The notes: a model not told the origin generated them from the sequence alone. Numbered from the stretch's first letter, positions 15,541-25,673 are shown. The stretch is 64,000 nt of DNA from Myroides sp. N17-2 (GCF_002286775.1 NZ_NSGJ01000028.1:1-64000); one strand, 5' to 3'. Numbers and translations: made by a program.

Positions 15541-16476
15541 ATGAAGAAAATTATAGGAAGAGTATCAGCCTTATTAGTACTGTTAACTAGTTTAGTTAGC
15601 TATGGACAGGAAGGTAAGTGTGAAATAGCTTTTATGTCTTATATACCAGAGCAGACTGATGGTCTTTATTCAGGTGCAGAAGGACAGTTAAAGACTAAAT
15701 TAAAGAGTATCATATCTTCTAGTGGACTTGGTTCATCTGAAGATTATGCGCAGTTCGCTATTACTCCGGAGTTTAATGTACTAGAAAAGAGTATTCTGCC
15801 AGGGCCTCCACGATCATTTGTTTTAGATATAGATATGACTTTGTTTATCGGAGATGCTTTTGGTCAGAAGGTTTTTGCATCTACTACTGTTAATTTAAAA
15901 GGAGTAGGAGAAAGTGAAACGAAGGCATATATCAATGCGTTTAAGAAGTTAAACCCTAAGAATAAGGAAGTAGCTGCTTTTATAGAAGAAAGTAAAAAGA
16001 AGATTATCGCTTACTATGATGGTAATTACAATACTATTATCAAGAAAGCAGAGACTTTAGCTAATCAAAAGAACTTCGAGGAAGCGATGTTTTTACTAAC
16101 AGCTATTCCTGACTGTAGTAAAGGATATGACGCAGGTATGAAAGCTGCTGAAAGAGTTTATCAATTATATGTAGATCATGCTTGTATGGAAAACTTTAAT
16201 AAAGCTAAAGCAGCATGGAATGCACAACAGGATGCTTATGGAGCACATGAAGCAGGTCAGTATTTAGTAGAAATATTCCCTGAGTCTAAATGTTATTCAG
16301 CTGCCGTAGCGTTACAACGTGAAATGAAAGCTCAGGTAAAAGCGGACTTAGACTTCGAAGTTAAGATGTATAATGATGCAGTAAGTCTTGAACAACAAAG
16401 AATCGAGGCATGGAAAGCAGTAGGAACTGCTTTTGCTAAGAGAAAAGGAGATACTTATGTGGTCTTAAGAAAATAA
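15541..16476 (+). CDS. Exported protein with helical repeat region, cluster gene 4
   Basis: This 311-residue protein has a signal peptide (MKKIIGRVSALLVLLTSLVSYGQ). The first half (about residues 25-150) has strands such as YAQFAITPEFNVLEKS and FVLDIDMTLFIGDAFGQKVFA. The second half is helical with TPR-like stretches (IIKKAETLANQKNFEEAMFL) and a Cys in AIPDCSKGY. An N-terminal strand domain followed by helical repeats suggests a binding or scaffold role in the periplasm or at the outer membrane. No named family is recognised. Confidence 0.7.
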   Translation: MKKIIGRVSALLVLLTSLVSYGQEGKCEIAFMSYIPEQTDGLYSGAEGQLKTKLKSIISSSGLGSSEDYAQFAITPEFNVLEKSILPGPPRSFVLDIDMTLFIGDAFGQKVFASTTVNLKGVGESETKAYINAFKKLNPKNKEVAAFIEESKKKIIAYYDGNYNTIIKKAETLANQKNFEEAMFLLTAIPDCSKGYDAGMKAAERVYQLYVDHACMENFNKAKAAWNAQQDAYGAHEAGQYLVEIFPESKCYSAAVALQREMKAQVKADLDFEVKMYNDAVSLEQQRIEAWKAVGTAFAKRKGDTYVVLRK

Positions 16477-16510
16477 GCTTAAAATAATTACTCAAAAAAA
16501 AAATACAGAT

Positions 16511-17857
16511 ATGAATAAATTAACTTTTATGCTAGCTGCTTCATTAGTAGCTTCATCAATAGCTTCGTTTGCACAAGATAAGAAGCAAATTGCAAATGAT
16601 TATATGCGTAGTTCTTTGTACACAATTATCGTAGATGACCATGGTATCAATGGTGATGGTAATGCAAAGGGTGCTTTTATTAAAGAAACATTCTATAAGA
16701 CTCCACTTCCTGAGAAGTTTAATGACCACAACTTAGAGACAGCTTTGCGTTCTTTTAAACCAAGCGCTTACAAAGTAACTGAGGCTGAGATAGCAGCTGT
16801 GAAAGGTAAAGATGACTCTGGTGCTAAAAAAGGTGGTTTAGGTAAATCATTAGGAAAGTTCGGTAAGAGCGTAGCTAGTGAGACTACTGCTGGTGTAGTA
16901 GACACTACTAATACAGATAAAGTAACTGCACAATTTATTAAATTCTTAAATCAAAATAATATTGGTGATAAGCTAGTTGCTAAATGGTTTAATGATGGAA
17001 AGTATAATGCAACTACTAAATCTCCATATAATATGGAGTTGATTAAAGAGCGTGGTTTATATAATGCTTCTGCATTTGACAAAGATATTGCTGAGAAATC
17101 GACTAGAGGAAAAGCAATGTTAGAGGATGCTGGTGAGAACTTAGTAGGAAATACATTCGTAGTAGGACTTCGTTTTAACTATGTGAATAAAGAGGATATG
17201 GCTAAGGCATTAGGTGCTGGTAGTAATAGTTTATTAGGACAAGCTGCATCTGTAGCTGGTAGAGGGTATGTGATCAAAACTACTGCATTCTTATTCCAAT
17301 TAGTATGGGATGAAGAAGCTGCAGCTACTTTCTACACAAAATACTATTTTGCTAAAGACTCTAAAGAGTTCTTAAAATCAGGATTGTTTAAATTAAAATT
17401 AGTTGGTACAGAAACTTCTTGGGCAGATGTACAGTCTACTACTATCTCTAAGGTATCTGAGAAAGAATTAGTAGCTCGTGCTACAGTTCGTGCAGTTGAT
17501 AACGTAATCGCTAAGTTACAACGTAAGTATGAGCCTTTCCGTACTAAAACTCCACTTGCAACTACAGACCCTAGTATTACTGCGTTTATCGGTATGAAAG
17601 AGGACGTAGAAGCTGGTGATAAATTTGAAGTTTTAGAGAAAACTGAGGATCCAGAAACTAAAATTACTAAATACAAAAGAGTTACAACTATTAAAGCAGA
17701 GAAAAACAAAATATGGGATAACCGTTTTGATGCAGATGTAGAGCAAGCAGAGAATGCTGCTAATAAATCAGGGGAAGTACAAAAAATCAAAGCAACTACT
17801 TTCTCTGGAAGTGCTAAGAATATTTACCCAGGTATGTTAATTAGACAAATCGATTAA
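16511..17857 (+). CDS. Exported protein of unknown function, cluster gene 5
   Basis: This 448-residue protein has a signal peptide (LAASLVASSIASFAQ). A Gly/Lys-rich segment near residues 100-125 (KKGGLGKSLGKFGKS) looks like a flexible linker. Later segments include VGNTFVVGLRFNYVNKEDM, TAFLFQLVWDEEAAATFYTKYY and a C-terminal half with KFEVLEKTEDPETKITKYKRV and IYPGMLIRQID. The last two are typical of small beta domains that end periplasmic proteins. No enzyme motif is visible. It closes the five-gene cluster and is followed by a terminator. Confidence 0.72.
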   Translation: MNKLTFMLAASLVASSIASFAQDKKQIANDYMRSSLYTIIVDDHGINGDGNAKGAFIKETFYKTPLPEKFNDHNLETALRSFKPSAYKVTEAEIAAVKGKDDSGAKKGGLGKSLGKFGKSVASETTAGVVDTTNTDKVTAQFIKFLNQNNIGDKLVAKWFNDGKYNATTKSPYNMELIKERGLYNASAFDKDIAEKSTRGKAMLEDAGENLVGNTFVVGLRFNYVNKEDMAKALGAGSNSLLGQAASVAGRGYVIKTTAFLFQLVWDEEAAATFYTKYYFAKDSKEFLKSGLFKLKLVGTETSWADVQSTTISKVSEKELVARATVRAVDNVIAKLQRKYEPFRTKTPLATTDPSITAFIGMKEDVEAGDKFEVLEKTEDPETKITKYKRVTTIKAEKNKIWDNRFDADVEQAENAANKSGEVQKIKATTFSGSAKNIYPGMLIRQID

Positions 17858-17894
17858 TACAGAAGTATTTTATTAATATTTTTTTGCATGCATG

Positions 17895-17920
17895 ACCCTT
17901 GAGTTTACTCAGGGTTTTGC
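17895..17920 (+). terminator. Terminator after the five-gene cluster
   Basis: ACCCTTGAG and CTCAGGGT pair with one bulged base around a TTTA loop, followed by TTTGCTTTT. The T-run is interrupted, so strength is moderate. Confidence 0.65.
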
Positions 17921-17938
17921 TTTTATAAGGTATAACGA

Positions 17939-17973
17939 GAAAGAGCTCAAGGTTATTTGTCCTGAGCTCTTTC
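17939..17973 (-). terminator. Hairpin overlapping the end of the SanA-like gene
   Basis: GAAAGAGCTCAAGG and CCTGAGCTCTTTC form a 13-14-base stem with one mismatch. It covers the last codons and stop of the gene on the minus strand. No good T-run follows on that strand, so it may act as an mRNA-stabilising stem rather than a terminator. Confidence 0.5.
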
Positions 17974-18618
17974 TTGTACTATACCTTCTCCTATGCTAAC
18001 AGGTTGACCTAGGTACTTTGGTTTTTTATTAATTAGATTATCGAGTAAGACTTTTACTCTAGCAAATTTCTCTCTAAGCATTGTTTTGAATCCAAAGTTG
18101 CGTGATACATCTTGTGCATTAAATGCTACAGTATTTAAGTCTAAGTGATTAGCGATGTATACTGCACGTTCATTGTGAAAGGGTTGAGAAATAATCGTAA
18201 AACTCTCTTGGCCGAAGATCTCCTTCATACGATAGACCGAATCTAGCGTACGTAGCCCCGCGTAATCTAAGTATATCTTCTCTTTAGGAACACCGTGTTC
18301 TATTAAGGCTTGTTCCATGTCTTTTGGCTCATTATAATCATTTTTACTGTGATCACCACTCACTACTATATAATCTATCTTACCTGCTTTATATAAGGCA
18401 GCAGTAGCTTCTATTCGATACGTAAAATAGTAGTTGACATTTCCACTTGCTAGTAACTTAGTGGTTCCTAAGACCACACCTACCTTATTATGTGGTATCT
18501 GCTCAACAGAGTTATGGAGTTGCTCCTTGGTTGTTTTGGTTACTCTATAATTAGCGAACCAAGTAATCAATATGATAATGGATAGTAAATATAATCCATA
18601 CTTAAATATCTTTTTCAT
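17953..18618 (-). CDS. SanA/YdcF-like DUF218 membrane protein
   Basis: This 221-residue protein has one N-terminal membrane helix (residues 5-22) and a DUF218 domain. Family motifs are VGVVLGTTK near residue 47, ALYKAGKIDYIVVSGDHS, EPKDMEQALIEHGVPKEKIYLDYAGLRTLDSVYRMKEIFG and SQPFHNERAVYIA. The best-known relative, SanA of E. coli, affects vancomycin exclusion at high temperature, and others are linked to envelope precursor handling. The biochemical reaction is unknown. It is monocistronic. Confidence 0.85.
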   Translation of the reverse strand: MKKIFKYGLYLLSIIILITWFANYRVTKTTKEQLHNSVEQIPHNKVGVVLGTTKLLASGNVNYYFTYRIEATAALYKAGKIDYIVVSGDHSKNDYNEPKDMEQALIEHGVPKEKIYLDYAGLRTLDSVYRMKEIFGQESFTIISQPFHNERAVYIANHLDLNTVAFNAQDVSRNFGFKTMLREKFARVKVLLDNLINKKPKYLGQPVSIGEGIVQERAQDK

Positions 18619-18660
18619 TTAGTAGTAACTAGCAATTATACAATCAAATATATAGCAAAA

Positions 18661-18688
18661 AAAACGTTAGTACTAATACCAACGTTTT
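18661..18688 (-). terminator. Terminator of the DEAD-box helicase gene
   Basis: AAAACGTT and AACGTTTT form the outer stem. On the minus strand a run of eight T follows. It overlaps the helicase stop codon. Confidence 0.75.
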
Positions 18689-19914
18689 TTATTCTTTTTA
18701 GAGTTCTCTGATTTGCGTGAGTTGCTTTGATTAGCTTGTTTTCTGTAATCTTTCTTTTGCCCCTCTTTGTTGTCATTCTCTTTCCATGGGAATGGGTGGT
18801 CTGACACTATCTTTGGTTGAAGTCTTCCAAACTTGCAGATAGCTTCCCAGTATGTCTTTTCTGATTTGTCACAGAACGAGATTGCTAGACCATCATTACC
18901 TGCTCTACCTGTACGTCCGATACGGTGAACGAAAGTCTCAGGAATATTAGGCAAATCATAGTTAATAACAATAGGCAATGAATCAATATCAATACCACGT
19001 GCTGCAATATCTGTTGCCACTAATACTTTAGTTTCTTTATTCTTAAAGCTATCTAATGCTTCCTGTCTTGCAGTCTGTGATTTATCTCCGTGAAAAGACT
19101 CTGCATTTATACCATTCTTTTTTAGAGATTCTACTACAGTATCAGCCCCTGCTTTAGTACGTGTAAATACAAGTACATCAGACATTTTTTCATTTCGGAT
19201 GATATGATAAAGTAGTTTTTTCTTATCTCCTTTCTCTACAAAGTATATTTTGTGTTTTACATTTTGTGCAGTAGATGAGATAGGGTCTACAGCTACATAC
19301 TCCGGCTTCTGTAAAAACTCGTGCGCTAACTCTCTGATCGGTAGAGGCATCGTAGCAGAGAATAATAGAGTCTGTCTATTAGTAGGAGTTAGCTGTATTA
19401 GTTTTTTTACTTCATCTATGAATCCCATATCTAACATTAGGTCAGCTTCATCTAACACTAAGTAATGTAGGTGATCTAGATCTAGGTGTTTCTGTTTATG
19501 TAAGTCTAGTAAGCGTCCAGGCGTACCGATGATCACATCAGCCCCTTTCGTTAACTGCTCTATTTGAGGTTTGATAGACATACCACCATATATGATAGCG
19601 TGAGTAACATTAGTGTACTTTGCATATTTCTCAAAGTTCTCACCTATCTGTACAGCTAATTCACGAGTAGGAGTTACAATTAATACTTTGGCTTTCTTTG
19701 CTTTCTTCGTATTTCCTATTTTATGTAAATAGTGAATAATCGGCATCGCAAAGGCAGCTGTTTTACCCGTACCAGTCTGTGCACATCCTATCACATCTTT
19801 TTCTGCTAAGATAAGAGGAATTGCTTTTTGCTGAATAGGAGTAGGTTCTTTATACCCTAGTTCCTCTATGGCACGTAATATATTTTTGTTTAATTGTAAG
19901 TCTTCGAAAGTCAT
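18673..19914 (-). CDS. rhlE: DEAD-box RNA helicase (RhlE type)
   Basis: This 413-residue ATP-dependent RNA helicase, read from MTFEDLQLNKNIL, has all core motifs in order: Q motif with PTPIQQKAIP, I AQTGTGKTA, Ia PTRELA, Ib TPGRLLDL, II DEAD, III SAT, IV VLVFTRTK, V ATDIAARGID and VI HRIGRTGRAG. The C-terminal tail from about residue 375 is basic and Ser/Asn/Lys-rich, as in RhlE proteins used in ribosome assembly or RNA decay. The start at 19914 is preferred over 19923 because it gives the family's usual N-terminus. Confidence 0.92.
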   Translation of the reverse strand: MTFEDLQLNKNILRAIEELGYKEPTPIQQKAIPLILAEKDVIGCAQTGTGKTAAFAMPIIHYLHKIGNTKKAKKAKVLIVTPTRELAVQIGENFEKYAKYTNVTHAIIYGGMSIKPQIEQLTKGADVIIGTPGRLLDLHKQKHLDLDHLHYLVLDEADLMLDMGFIDEVKKLIQLTPTNRQTLLFSATMPLPIRELAHEFLQKPEYVAVDPISSTAQNVKHKIYFVEKGDKKKLLYHIIRNEKMSDVLVFTRTKAGADTVVESLKKNGINAESFHGDKSQTARQEALDSFKNKETKVLVATDIAARGIDIDSLPIVINYDLPNIPETFVHRIGRTGRAGNDGLAISFCDKSEKTYWEAICKFGRLQPKIVSDHPFPWKENDNKEGQKKDYRKQANQSNSRKSENSKKNKKRWY

Positions 19915-20096
19915 ATACTTCATCTGTTAATTGGTACAAAGGTACTTCATTTATTTTTATTCAATGTTATATGAATTGAACAGTAGAGTGTGTCTTATTA
20001 TTAGATGATATTAAATGACATTATTATCGAAATAATAGTATTACTACTTCTTTATTCAAAAAAAGATAGTTAAATTGGTTTATTAATTACCTTATT

Positions 20097-20699
20097 ATGA
20101 TCCGACAACTTGAAAGAATGTATTACCCTTTAGCCATCTTTATGATTTTTGTGGTAATAATAGCAGCTATAAATGATATGCTTTACTTATTATTGTTTAT
20201 ACCTGTGTTAATGTTATTAGCTTGTATTAAAAAGTATACTATTACGTTTCGCTTAAAGTATAAAGGAATAACAACTAAAGCTAAAATAGTAGAGTATGAG
20301 TCTTATCTAAATTTTGATGAAGATCTTGCTACTAGTCGAAGAGGAGATGTCAAAAAAGAAATACTTGTTATGGAGTTCTTAACTAAAGATAATAAAATTA
20401 TTAAGGGGCAACCAATAGAGTATGATATCAATGTGCCAGAGTTAGAAGATACAGACTTTGAGTATCCTTATAACGAGAAGTTCATAGCCTTTAGAGACTT
20501 TAACCCAGTAGGAGAGGTATATGAGATTACTTATGATAGAGAGAGACCGACAGTATTTACCTTTAAAGAGTCTGTGGGAGATAATACAGGAGCATTACTT
20601 ACGTTAATCTATATTCTTAGTGGTATTATAGTATGTGCTTTTGCTTATGTTCTTAGTCAGTATAGCATTATAGGTACTATAGGAAGTCTGTTTAGTTAA
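20097..20699 (+). CDS. Membrane protein, DUF3592-like
   Basis: This 200-residue protein has two hydrophobic segments at the N-terminus (residues 10-45) and one at the C-terminus (about 165-195). Between them is a soluble domain with KYKGITTKAKIVEYES, a conserved turn and VGEVYEITYDRERPTVFTF, matching the general layout of DUF3592 proteins. No activity is assigned. It stands alone between a divergent helicase gene and a convergent operon. Confidence 0.6.
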   Translation: MIRQLERMYYPLAIFMIFVVIIAAINDMLYLLLFIPVLMLLACIKKYTITFRLKYKGITTKAKIVEYESYLNFDEDLATSRRGDVKKEILVMEFLTKDNKIIKGQPIEYDINVPELEDTDFEYPYNEKFIAFRDFNPVGEVYEITYDRERPTVFTFKESVGDNTGALLTLIYILSGIIVCAFAYVLSQYSIIGTIGSLFS

Positions 20700-20770
20700 G
20701 TATAATGTTGTCTTTAGATATAGTCATCAGACTGTTTTTCTAACAAGAAAGATTTCTTTCTGTATAAAAT

Positions 20771-20808
20771 AAAAGCTCCGCAGTATGACTACGGAGCTCT
20801 TTATTTTA
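20771..20808. terminator. Terminator of the udk-ftsB-mutAB operon
   Basis: AGCTCCG (20774-20780) and CGGAGCT (20792-20798) pair, with AGT/ACT pairing inside. It is flanked by an A-run and a T-rich tract, so it can also serve the plus-strand gene. Confidence 0.8.
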
Positions 20809-20824
20809 TAAACCATTGTAACGA

Positions 20825-22954
20825 TTATGCTTCGTCACCTATTAATATTTCTAACATCGTTATAGCAGCTTCACTAATCTTAGTACCAGGACCGAAGACA
20901 GCTACAGCACCTGCATCGAATAAGAATTGGTAATCCTGAGCAGGAATAACTCCACCTACGATAACCATAATATCATCTCTACCGTATTTCTTTAACTCCT
21001 CGATTACTTGAGGGACTAAAGTCTTATGACCTGCTGCTAGAGAAGATACTCCTAAAGCGTGCACGTCATTCTCTACAGCCTGTTTGGCAGCTTCAGCAGG
21101 AGTTTGGAATAAAGGACCTATATCCACGTCAAAACCTACATCTGCATATCCAGTAGCAACTACCTTAGCACCGCGGTCATGACCATCCTGTCCCATCTTA
21201 GCGATCATAATACGAGGACGACGTCCTTCTATCTCAGCGAACTTATCAGCTAGGTCTTTAGCTTTCTTAAAGCTCTTATCATCTTTTATTTCTTTGCTAT
21301 ACACACCGCTTACAGATTGTATTTGTGCTTTAAATCTTCCGAATACGCTTTCTAAGGCGTCACTAATCTCTCCTAGAGTAGCTCTAAGTGTAGCAGCTTC
21401 TACTGCTAACGCTAATAGGTTACCTTCACCAGATTTAGCAGATTCTGTTAATGCTGCTAAAGCCTCAGCTACTTTCGCATTATCACGTGTAGCTTTGATA
21501 TGATTAAGACGATCTATCTGAGCCTTACGCACAGTCTGATTATCTACTTCTAATATATGTAATGGGTCTTCTTTCTCTAATCGATACTTGTTAACCCCTA
21601 CGATAGTATCTTGTCCACTATCTATACGAGCTTGTTTACGAGCAGCCGCTTCTTCGATGCGAAGTTTAGGAATACCAGCTTCGATGGCTTTAGTCATACC
21701 TCCTAGTTCCTCTACCTCCTCGATTAGTGCCCACGCTTTATCAGCTATCTCTTTCGTCAGACTCTCTACATAATAACTACCAGCCCATGGGTCAACAGTC
21801 TTGCATATCTTAGTCTCTTCCTGTAAGAAGATCTGTGTATTACGTGCGATACGCGCTGAGAAGTCAGTAGGAAGAGCGATAGCCTCATCTAGTGCATTTG
21901 TGTGTAGAGACTGTGTTCCTCCGAATGCAGCTGCCGAAGCCTCTATAGCTGTACGAGCTACGTTATTAAACGGGTCTTGTTCTGTAAGGCTCCATCCAGA
22001 AGTCTGACAGTGTGTACGCAATGCAAGTGACTTGTCTGATTTAGGTTCAAACTGCTTTAACAGCTTCGCCCATAACATACGTCCTGCACGCATCTTCGCT
22101 ATCTCCATAAAGTGATTCATACCTATCGCCCAGAAGAACGATAAGCGAGGTGCGAAGTCATCTATCTTCATACCAGCGTTAAGCCCTGTACGGATATATT
22201 CAAGTCCATCTGCTAAAGTATAGGCTAACTCAATGTCTGCTGTAGCACCTGCTTCTTGCATGTGGTATCCAGAGATAGATATAGAGTTAAACTTAGGCAT
22301 ATTACTACTTGTATAATCAAATATATCAGCGATAATCTTCATAGACGGAGTAGGTGGGTAGATATACGTATTACGCACCATAAACTCTTTTAATATATCG
22401 TTCTGTATTGTACCTGATAAGAGTTTTTTATCTACTCCTTGTTCCATAGCCGCTACGATGTAGAATGCTAGGATAGGGAGTACTGCTCCATTCATAGTCA
22501 TTGATACAGACATCTCATCTAGAGGGATCTGATCAAATAGGATCTTCATGTCTTCCACGCTATCTATCGCTACACCAGCCTTACCTACGTCTCCTACCAC
22601 ACGCTCGTGATCTGAGTCATAGCCACGGTGAGTAGCTAAGTCGAATGCTACAGATAGCCCTTTCTGTCCTGCAGCTAGGTTACGTCTATAGAACGCATTA
22701 CTTTCCTCAGCAGTAGAGAACCCTGCATACTGACGGATAGTCCATGGACGTCTTACGTACATCGTAGCGTAAGGCCCACGTAGGTTAGGTGCAAATCCTG
22801 CGCCAAACCCAATGTGTTCTACTTTATCTAAGTCAGCTTCACTGTAGACTTTATTTATATCAATACCCTCTGCAGTAGTGAAGTCTGATGTTACAGATTC
22901 AGTTCTCGCAAAAGAGGTTTTTATAGTCAAGTGTTGTAAGTCCTTTCTTTTCAT
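20825..22954 (-). CDS. scpA: Methylmalonyl-CoA mutase large subunit
   Basis: This 709-residue adenosylcobalamin-dependent enzyme interconverts methylmalonyl-CoA and succinyl-CoA. The N-terminal TIM barrel has [20 protein letters not shown], a CoA-binding signature, and [20 protein letters not shown]. The C-terminal cobalamin domain has the DxHxxG ligand motif in [20 protein letters not shown], the lower cobalt ligand His being near residue 590, and the base-binding GGVIPAQD. It starts 3 bases after the small-subunit stop, so the two are co-translated. A cobalamin adenosyltransferase at 62.6 kb can supply the cofactor. Confidence 0.96.
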   Translation of the reverse strand: MKRKDLQHLTIKTSFARTESVTSDFTTAEGIDINKVYSEADLDKVEHIGFGAGFAPNLRGPYATMYVRRPWTIRQYAGFSTAEESNAFYRRNLAAGQKGLSVAFDLATHRGYDSDHERVVGDVGKAGVAIDSVEDMKILFDQIPLDEMSVSMTMNGAVLPILAFYIVAAMEQGVDKKLLSGTIQNDILKEFMVRNTYIYPPTPSMKIIADIFDYTSSNMPKFNSISISGYHMQEAGATADIELAYTLADGLEYIRTGLNAGMKIDDFAPRLSFFWAIGMNHFMEIAKMRAGRMLWAKLLKQFEPKSDKSLALRTHCQTSGWSLTEQDPFNNVARTAIEASAAAFGGTQSLHTNALDEAIALPTDFSARIARNTQIFLQEETKICKTVDPWAGSYYVESLTKEIADKAWALIEEVEELGGMTKAIEAGIPKLRIEEAAARKQARIDSGQDTIVGVNKYRLEKEDPLHILEVDNQTVRKAQIDRLNHIKATRDNAKVAEALAALTESAKSGEGNLLALAVEAATLRATLGEISDALESVFGRFKAQIQSVSGVYSKEIKDDKSFKKAKDLADKFAEIEGRRPRIMIAKMGQDGHDRGAKVVATGYADVGFDVDIGPLFQTPAEAAKQAVENDVHALGVSSLAAGHKTLVPQVIEELKKYGRDDIMVIVGGVIPAQDYQFLFDAGAVAVFGPGTKISEAAITMLEILIGDEA

Positions 22955-22957
22955 ACC

Positions 22958-24328
22958 TTATTGTTTAGCTGTTTTTTCTTCCTCTAATCTTTTTTGCTCA
23001 TAGCTTTCAGCTAGGCGTTTCTCTATTATCGGGATAATAAGAGTCTTGCGAGGATTCTGTTTAACAAAAGGGAATAGCTCAAGCTCGTGACTCATCACGT
23101 CTTGAGGATTAGGATACTTATTAGTACCTAATAAGACTTCTTTACCATTGTTGAAAAGCTCTTGTTCTTTAAGAGCACTTTCAACTATTTTTTTCTGAAT
23201 ACTACCTTCGATTAGTGATGTAATTAATCCGTCAGCTTTCTCGATAGTTTTAAATAACTCAAGTGCTTTCTCTGCTAACTGAGCAGTAAGTGTCTCGATA
23301 TAGTAAGCACCTTCAGCAGGATTATCTACCGTATCGAAGTAGCTCTCTTGTTTTAGTATCAACAATTGATTGCGTGATATACGATCACCAAATTCGTTTT
23401 CTTTATGATAAATAGCATCATACGCTAGGTTACTCACATAGTCAGCACCTCCTAGTACAGCACTCATACACTCTGTAGTAGTACGTAGCATATTTACATT
23501 ATAGTCATATAATGTCTTGTTGCGTTTAGTAGGGATTGCAATGATCTGTACTTTCGTTTCGATATTGTACTCTTTATTAAGCGTGTCTATTATTAAGCGT
23601 AGAGCACGTAACTTTGCTATCTCAAAGAAATAGTTAGTACCTACAGCTACTTCTATAAATAGAGGAGTCTGCTTGAGTTCGATACGATTATAGTATTCAT
23701 TTAGATGAGATAAAGCATACGCTAGTTGCTGAATCATATTAGCTCCAGCATTTTGATACACAGTAGCATCTACGTGAATAGCGATATTATTAGTGATCTT
23801 CACACACTCGTTTACTATACTGAAGTCACTGTTTAGGTTAGTATACCAGTTACCATCAGTAGTCAAACGATGTATAGGGTCTAATAGTATAGATATTTCA
23901 TATCCATTACTACTAGCATAAGTAGATAGATGACGAGTATATGCAGTATCTAAGAAGTTACATACGAATAGATAACGGTGAGTCTTAGGTAGTGCATTTA
24001 ATAGGGTAGTAGCATCTAATGAAGGATTGTCTATTGTGAAATAGATTACTTCAGCTCCTCTATTAAGAGTGTCAATAGTCTTAGCTATTGATTTCTCAAT
24101 ATCAAAAACGTAGATACGTTGTACTATATTGAATTCGCTTGTATGAGTCTCTATAGGCAATGGTCTATTATCCGCATCGTTGTGATAGAACGGCTTAACC
24201 TTGATACCTTCAAGACTTTCCCAAACAAGTGTTTCATTATAGTCAGCGCCTTTTAGCTCAAATTGTATTTGATTTTTCCACGCTTTAGAAGAAACTTTAT
24301 CAAATTCTTCAAATAATTGGTTAGTCAT
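22958..24328 (-). CDS. mutA: Methylmalonyl-CoA mutase small subunit
   Basis: This 456-residue protein is the non-catalytic partner of the mutase. I chose MTNQLFEEF at 24328, since the 15 codons upstream overlap the previous gene and are not conserved-looking. It keeps the barrel (WESLEGIKVKPFYH, VDNPAEGAYYIETLT) but ends near residue 456 (RLAESYEQKRLEEEK) without the DxHxxG cobalamin domain, as small subunits often do. The large-subunit gene follows after 3 bases. Confidence 0.92.
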   Translation of the reverse strand: MTNQLFEEFDKVSSKAWKNQIQFELKGADYNETLVWESLEGIKVKPFYHNDADNRPLPIETHTSEFNIVQRIYVFDIEKSIAKTIDTLNRGAEVIYFTIDNPSLDATTLLNALPKTHRYLFVCNFLDTAYTRHLSTYASSNGYEISILLDPIHRLTTDGNWYTNLNSDFSIVNECVKITNNIAIHVDATVYQNAGANMIQQLAYALSHLNEYYNRIELKQTPLFIEVAVGTNYFFEIAKLRALRLIIDTLNKEYNIETKVQIIAIPTKRNKTLYDYNVNMLRTTTECMSAVLGGADYVSNLAYDAIYHKENEFGDRISRNQLLILKQESYFDTVDNPAEGAYYIETLTAQLAEKALELFKTIEKADGLITSLIEGSIQKKIVESALKEQELFNNGKEVLLGTNKYPNPQDVMSHELELFPFVKQNPRKTLIIPIIEKRLAESYEQKRLEEEKTAKQ

Positions 24329-24350
24329 AATTTTTGGTTGGTAGTGAAAC

Positions 24351-24674
24351 TTATTTCGCAGGCAATGAATCAAACTCTATGATGAACACATCCTCATTCT
24401 CGCGTTTCATATAATAATTCTCACGAGCATATTTTTCAGTAGCGTCACCACTTTTTAATCCTTTGATTGCTTTTTTGTCCTTTTCTATTTCTTTTTCGAA
24501 GTATTTTTTATTGTCTTCGAGCTTGTCTATTTCTGCATTAATAACTTGCTGTTCAAGATAAGAAGAACTATCAAAGAAAGTTATCCAAATTACAAATAAA
24601 ATACCTACTAAAAAAAAAGGATTTTTTAGTAGGCTTATGTAATTGTAGTTTTTTAGTGTATCAACTATTTTCAT
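24351..24674 (-). CDS. FtsB/DivIC-family septum formation protein
   Basis: This 107-residue protein has a short cytoplasmic N-terminus, one membrane helix (about residues 20-34, PFFLVGILFVIWITF) and a coiled coil (about 40-78, EIDKLEDNKKYFEKEIEKDKKAI). A short conserved tail (DATEKYARENYYMKRENEDVFIIEF) follows. This is the layout of FtsB/DivIC, which bridges divisome proteins in the periplasm. It lies 17 bases after udk and 22 before the mutase small subunit. Confidence 0.88.
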   Translation of the reverse strand: MKIVDTLKNYNYISLLKNPFFLVGILFVIWITFFDSSSYLEQQVINAEIDKLEDNKKYFEKEIEKDKKAIKGLKSGDATEKYARENYYMKRENEDVFIIEFDSLPAK

Positions 24675-24691
24675 AGTCTAAAGATAGTAAA

Positions 24692-25300
24692 TTAACCGAT
24701 TTTTTCATTAATAACTGTACGAACAATATCGATTGCTACAGTATTATAAGTATCATTAGGGATAATGATGTCAGCGAATGCCTTAGATGGCTCGATAAAT
24801 TGATCATGCATAGGCTTTAGAGTCGTCTGATATCTGTTGACTACCTCCATCATATCTCTACCTCTGTCAGCGATATCTCTTTTTAATCTACGGATAAGAC
24901 GTTCATCAGAATCAGCGTGTACGAATATTTTGATATCACATAACTCACGTAACTCAGGGTGACATAAGATAAGAATTCCCTCAACGATCATTACTTTTCG
25001 AGGATGCGTTAATACATAATCATCAGTGCGATTGTGTTTTACGAATGAATAAACAGGTTGGTTTATACTGTCACCTTGTTTTAATTCTTTTAGGTGCTGA
25101 ACCAATAATTCAAAGTCTATTGAACGTGGATGGTCAAAGTTGATTAATAATCTCTCCTCTAACGAAAGATTATCAGTAGCCTTGTAGTATGAATCTTGTG
25201 ATATAACACCGACTTCTGTCTCTGGTAATTCAGTCATAATCTGGTGAACTACTGTTGTTTTACCACTTCCTGTACCTCCTGCAATTCCTATAATAAGCAT
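24692..25300 (-). CDS. udk: Uridine kinase
   Basis: This 202-residue enzyme phosphorylates uridine and cytidine with ATP or GTP for pyrimidine salvage. It begins MLIIGIAGGTGSGKTTV, which contains the Walker A motif; the seven codons upstream are rejected for that reason. Other family segments are VISQDSYYK, NFDHPRSIDFELL, VMIVEGILIL, FVHADSDERLIRRLKRDIADRGRDM and FIEPSKAFADIIIPND. It is the first gene of the minus-strand operon running through the methylmalonyl-CoA mutase genes. Confidence 0.94.
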   Translation of the reverse strand: MLIIGIAGGTGSGKTTVVHQIMTELPETEVGVISQDSYYKATDNLSLEERLLINFDHPRSIDFELLVQHLKELKQGDSINQPVYSFVKHNRTDDYVLTHPRKVMIVEGILILCHPELRELCDIKIFVHADSDERLIRRLKRDIADRGRDMMEVVNRYQTTLKPMHDQFIEPSKAFADIIIPNDTYNTVAIDIVRTVINEKIG

Positions 25301-25673
25301 GTTGTAATATATTTTTAGCAAAAGTATAAATTAATAATCTTGCATAGAAACATTTTTTAAGGAATGACTCTTTTTTAGCTTTTATTATCAAAAGTTTAAT
25401 GACGTTTTAAGGCATATCTATGATGTGTACTTGGCTTAGTTTAATAGGTTGTTATAAATCACTCCTTGCAAATGCTTAAAATAGCAAATGAAATCAAATA
25501 ATACTACATTGTAGTTTATAGGGTGTTTGTTTTTAGTTGGAATTATTTAAATAGATTGGGCTTTTAACGGAATACCATATCAGAATATCTTAAGAATCTT
25601 TTTTTGAAGTTGCCATGATTGGACAATGCGTGGTCTGTATTGGATAATTAAGTGATTAACTACTTAGTTTATA
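25301..25673. other. Gene-free region between udk and the siderophore reductase gene
   Basis: AT-rich divergent intergenic region of about 430 bases including the promoter that follows. It has a short inverted repeat (ACTACA/TGTAGT, 25503-25515). No ORF or terminator is seen, as expected between divergent genes. Confidence 0.5.

Noticed and set aside
20825..24328. Cobalamin riboswitch for the mutase operon
   Set aside because: No long structured leader precedes the operon; udk, its first gene, has a short upstream region without B12-box sequence.
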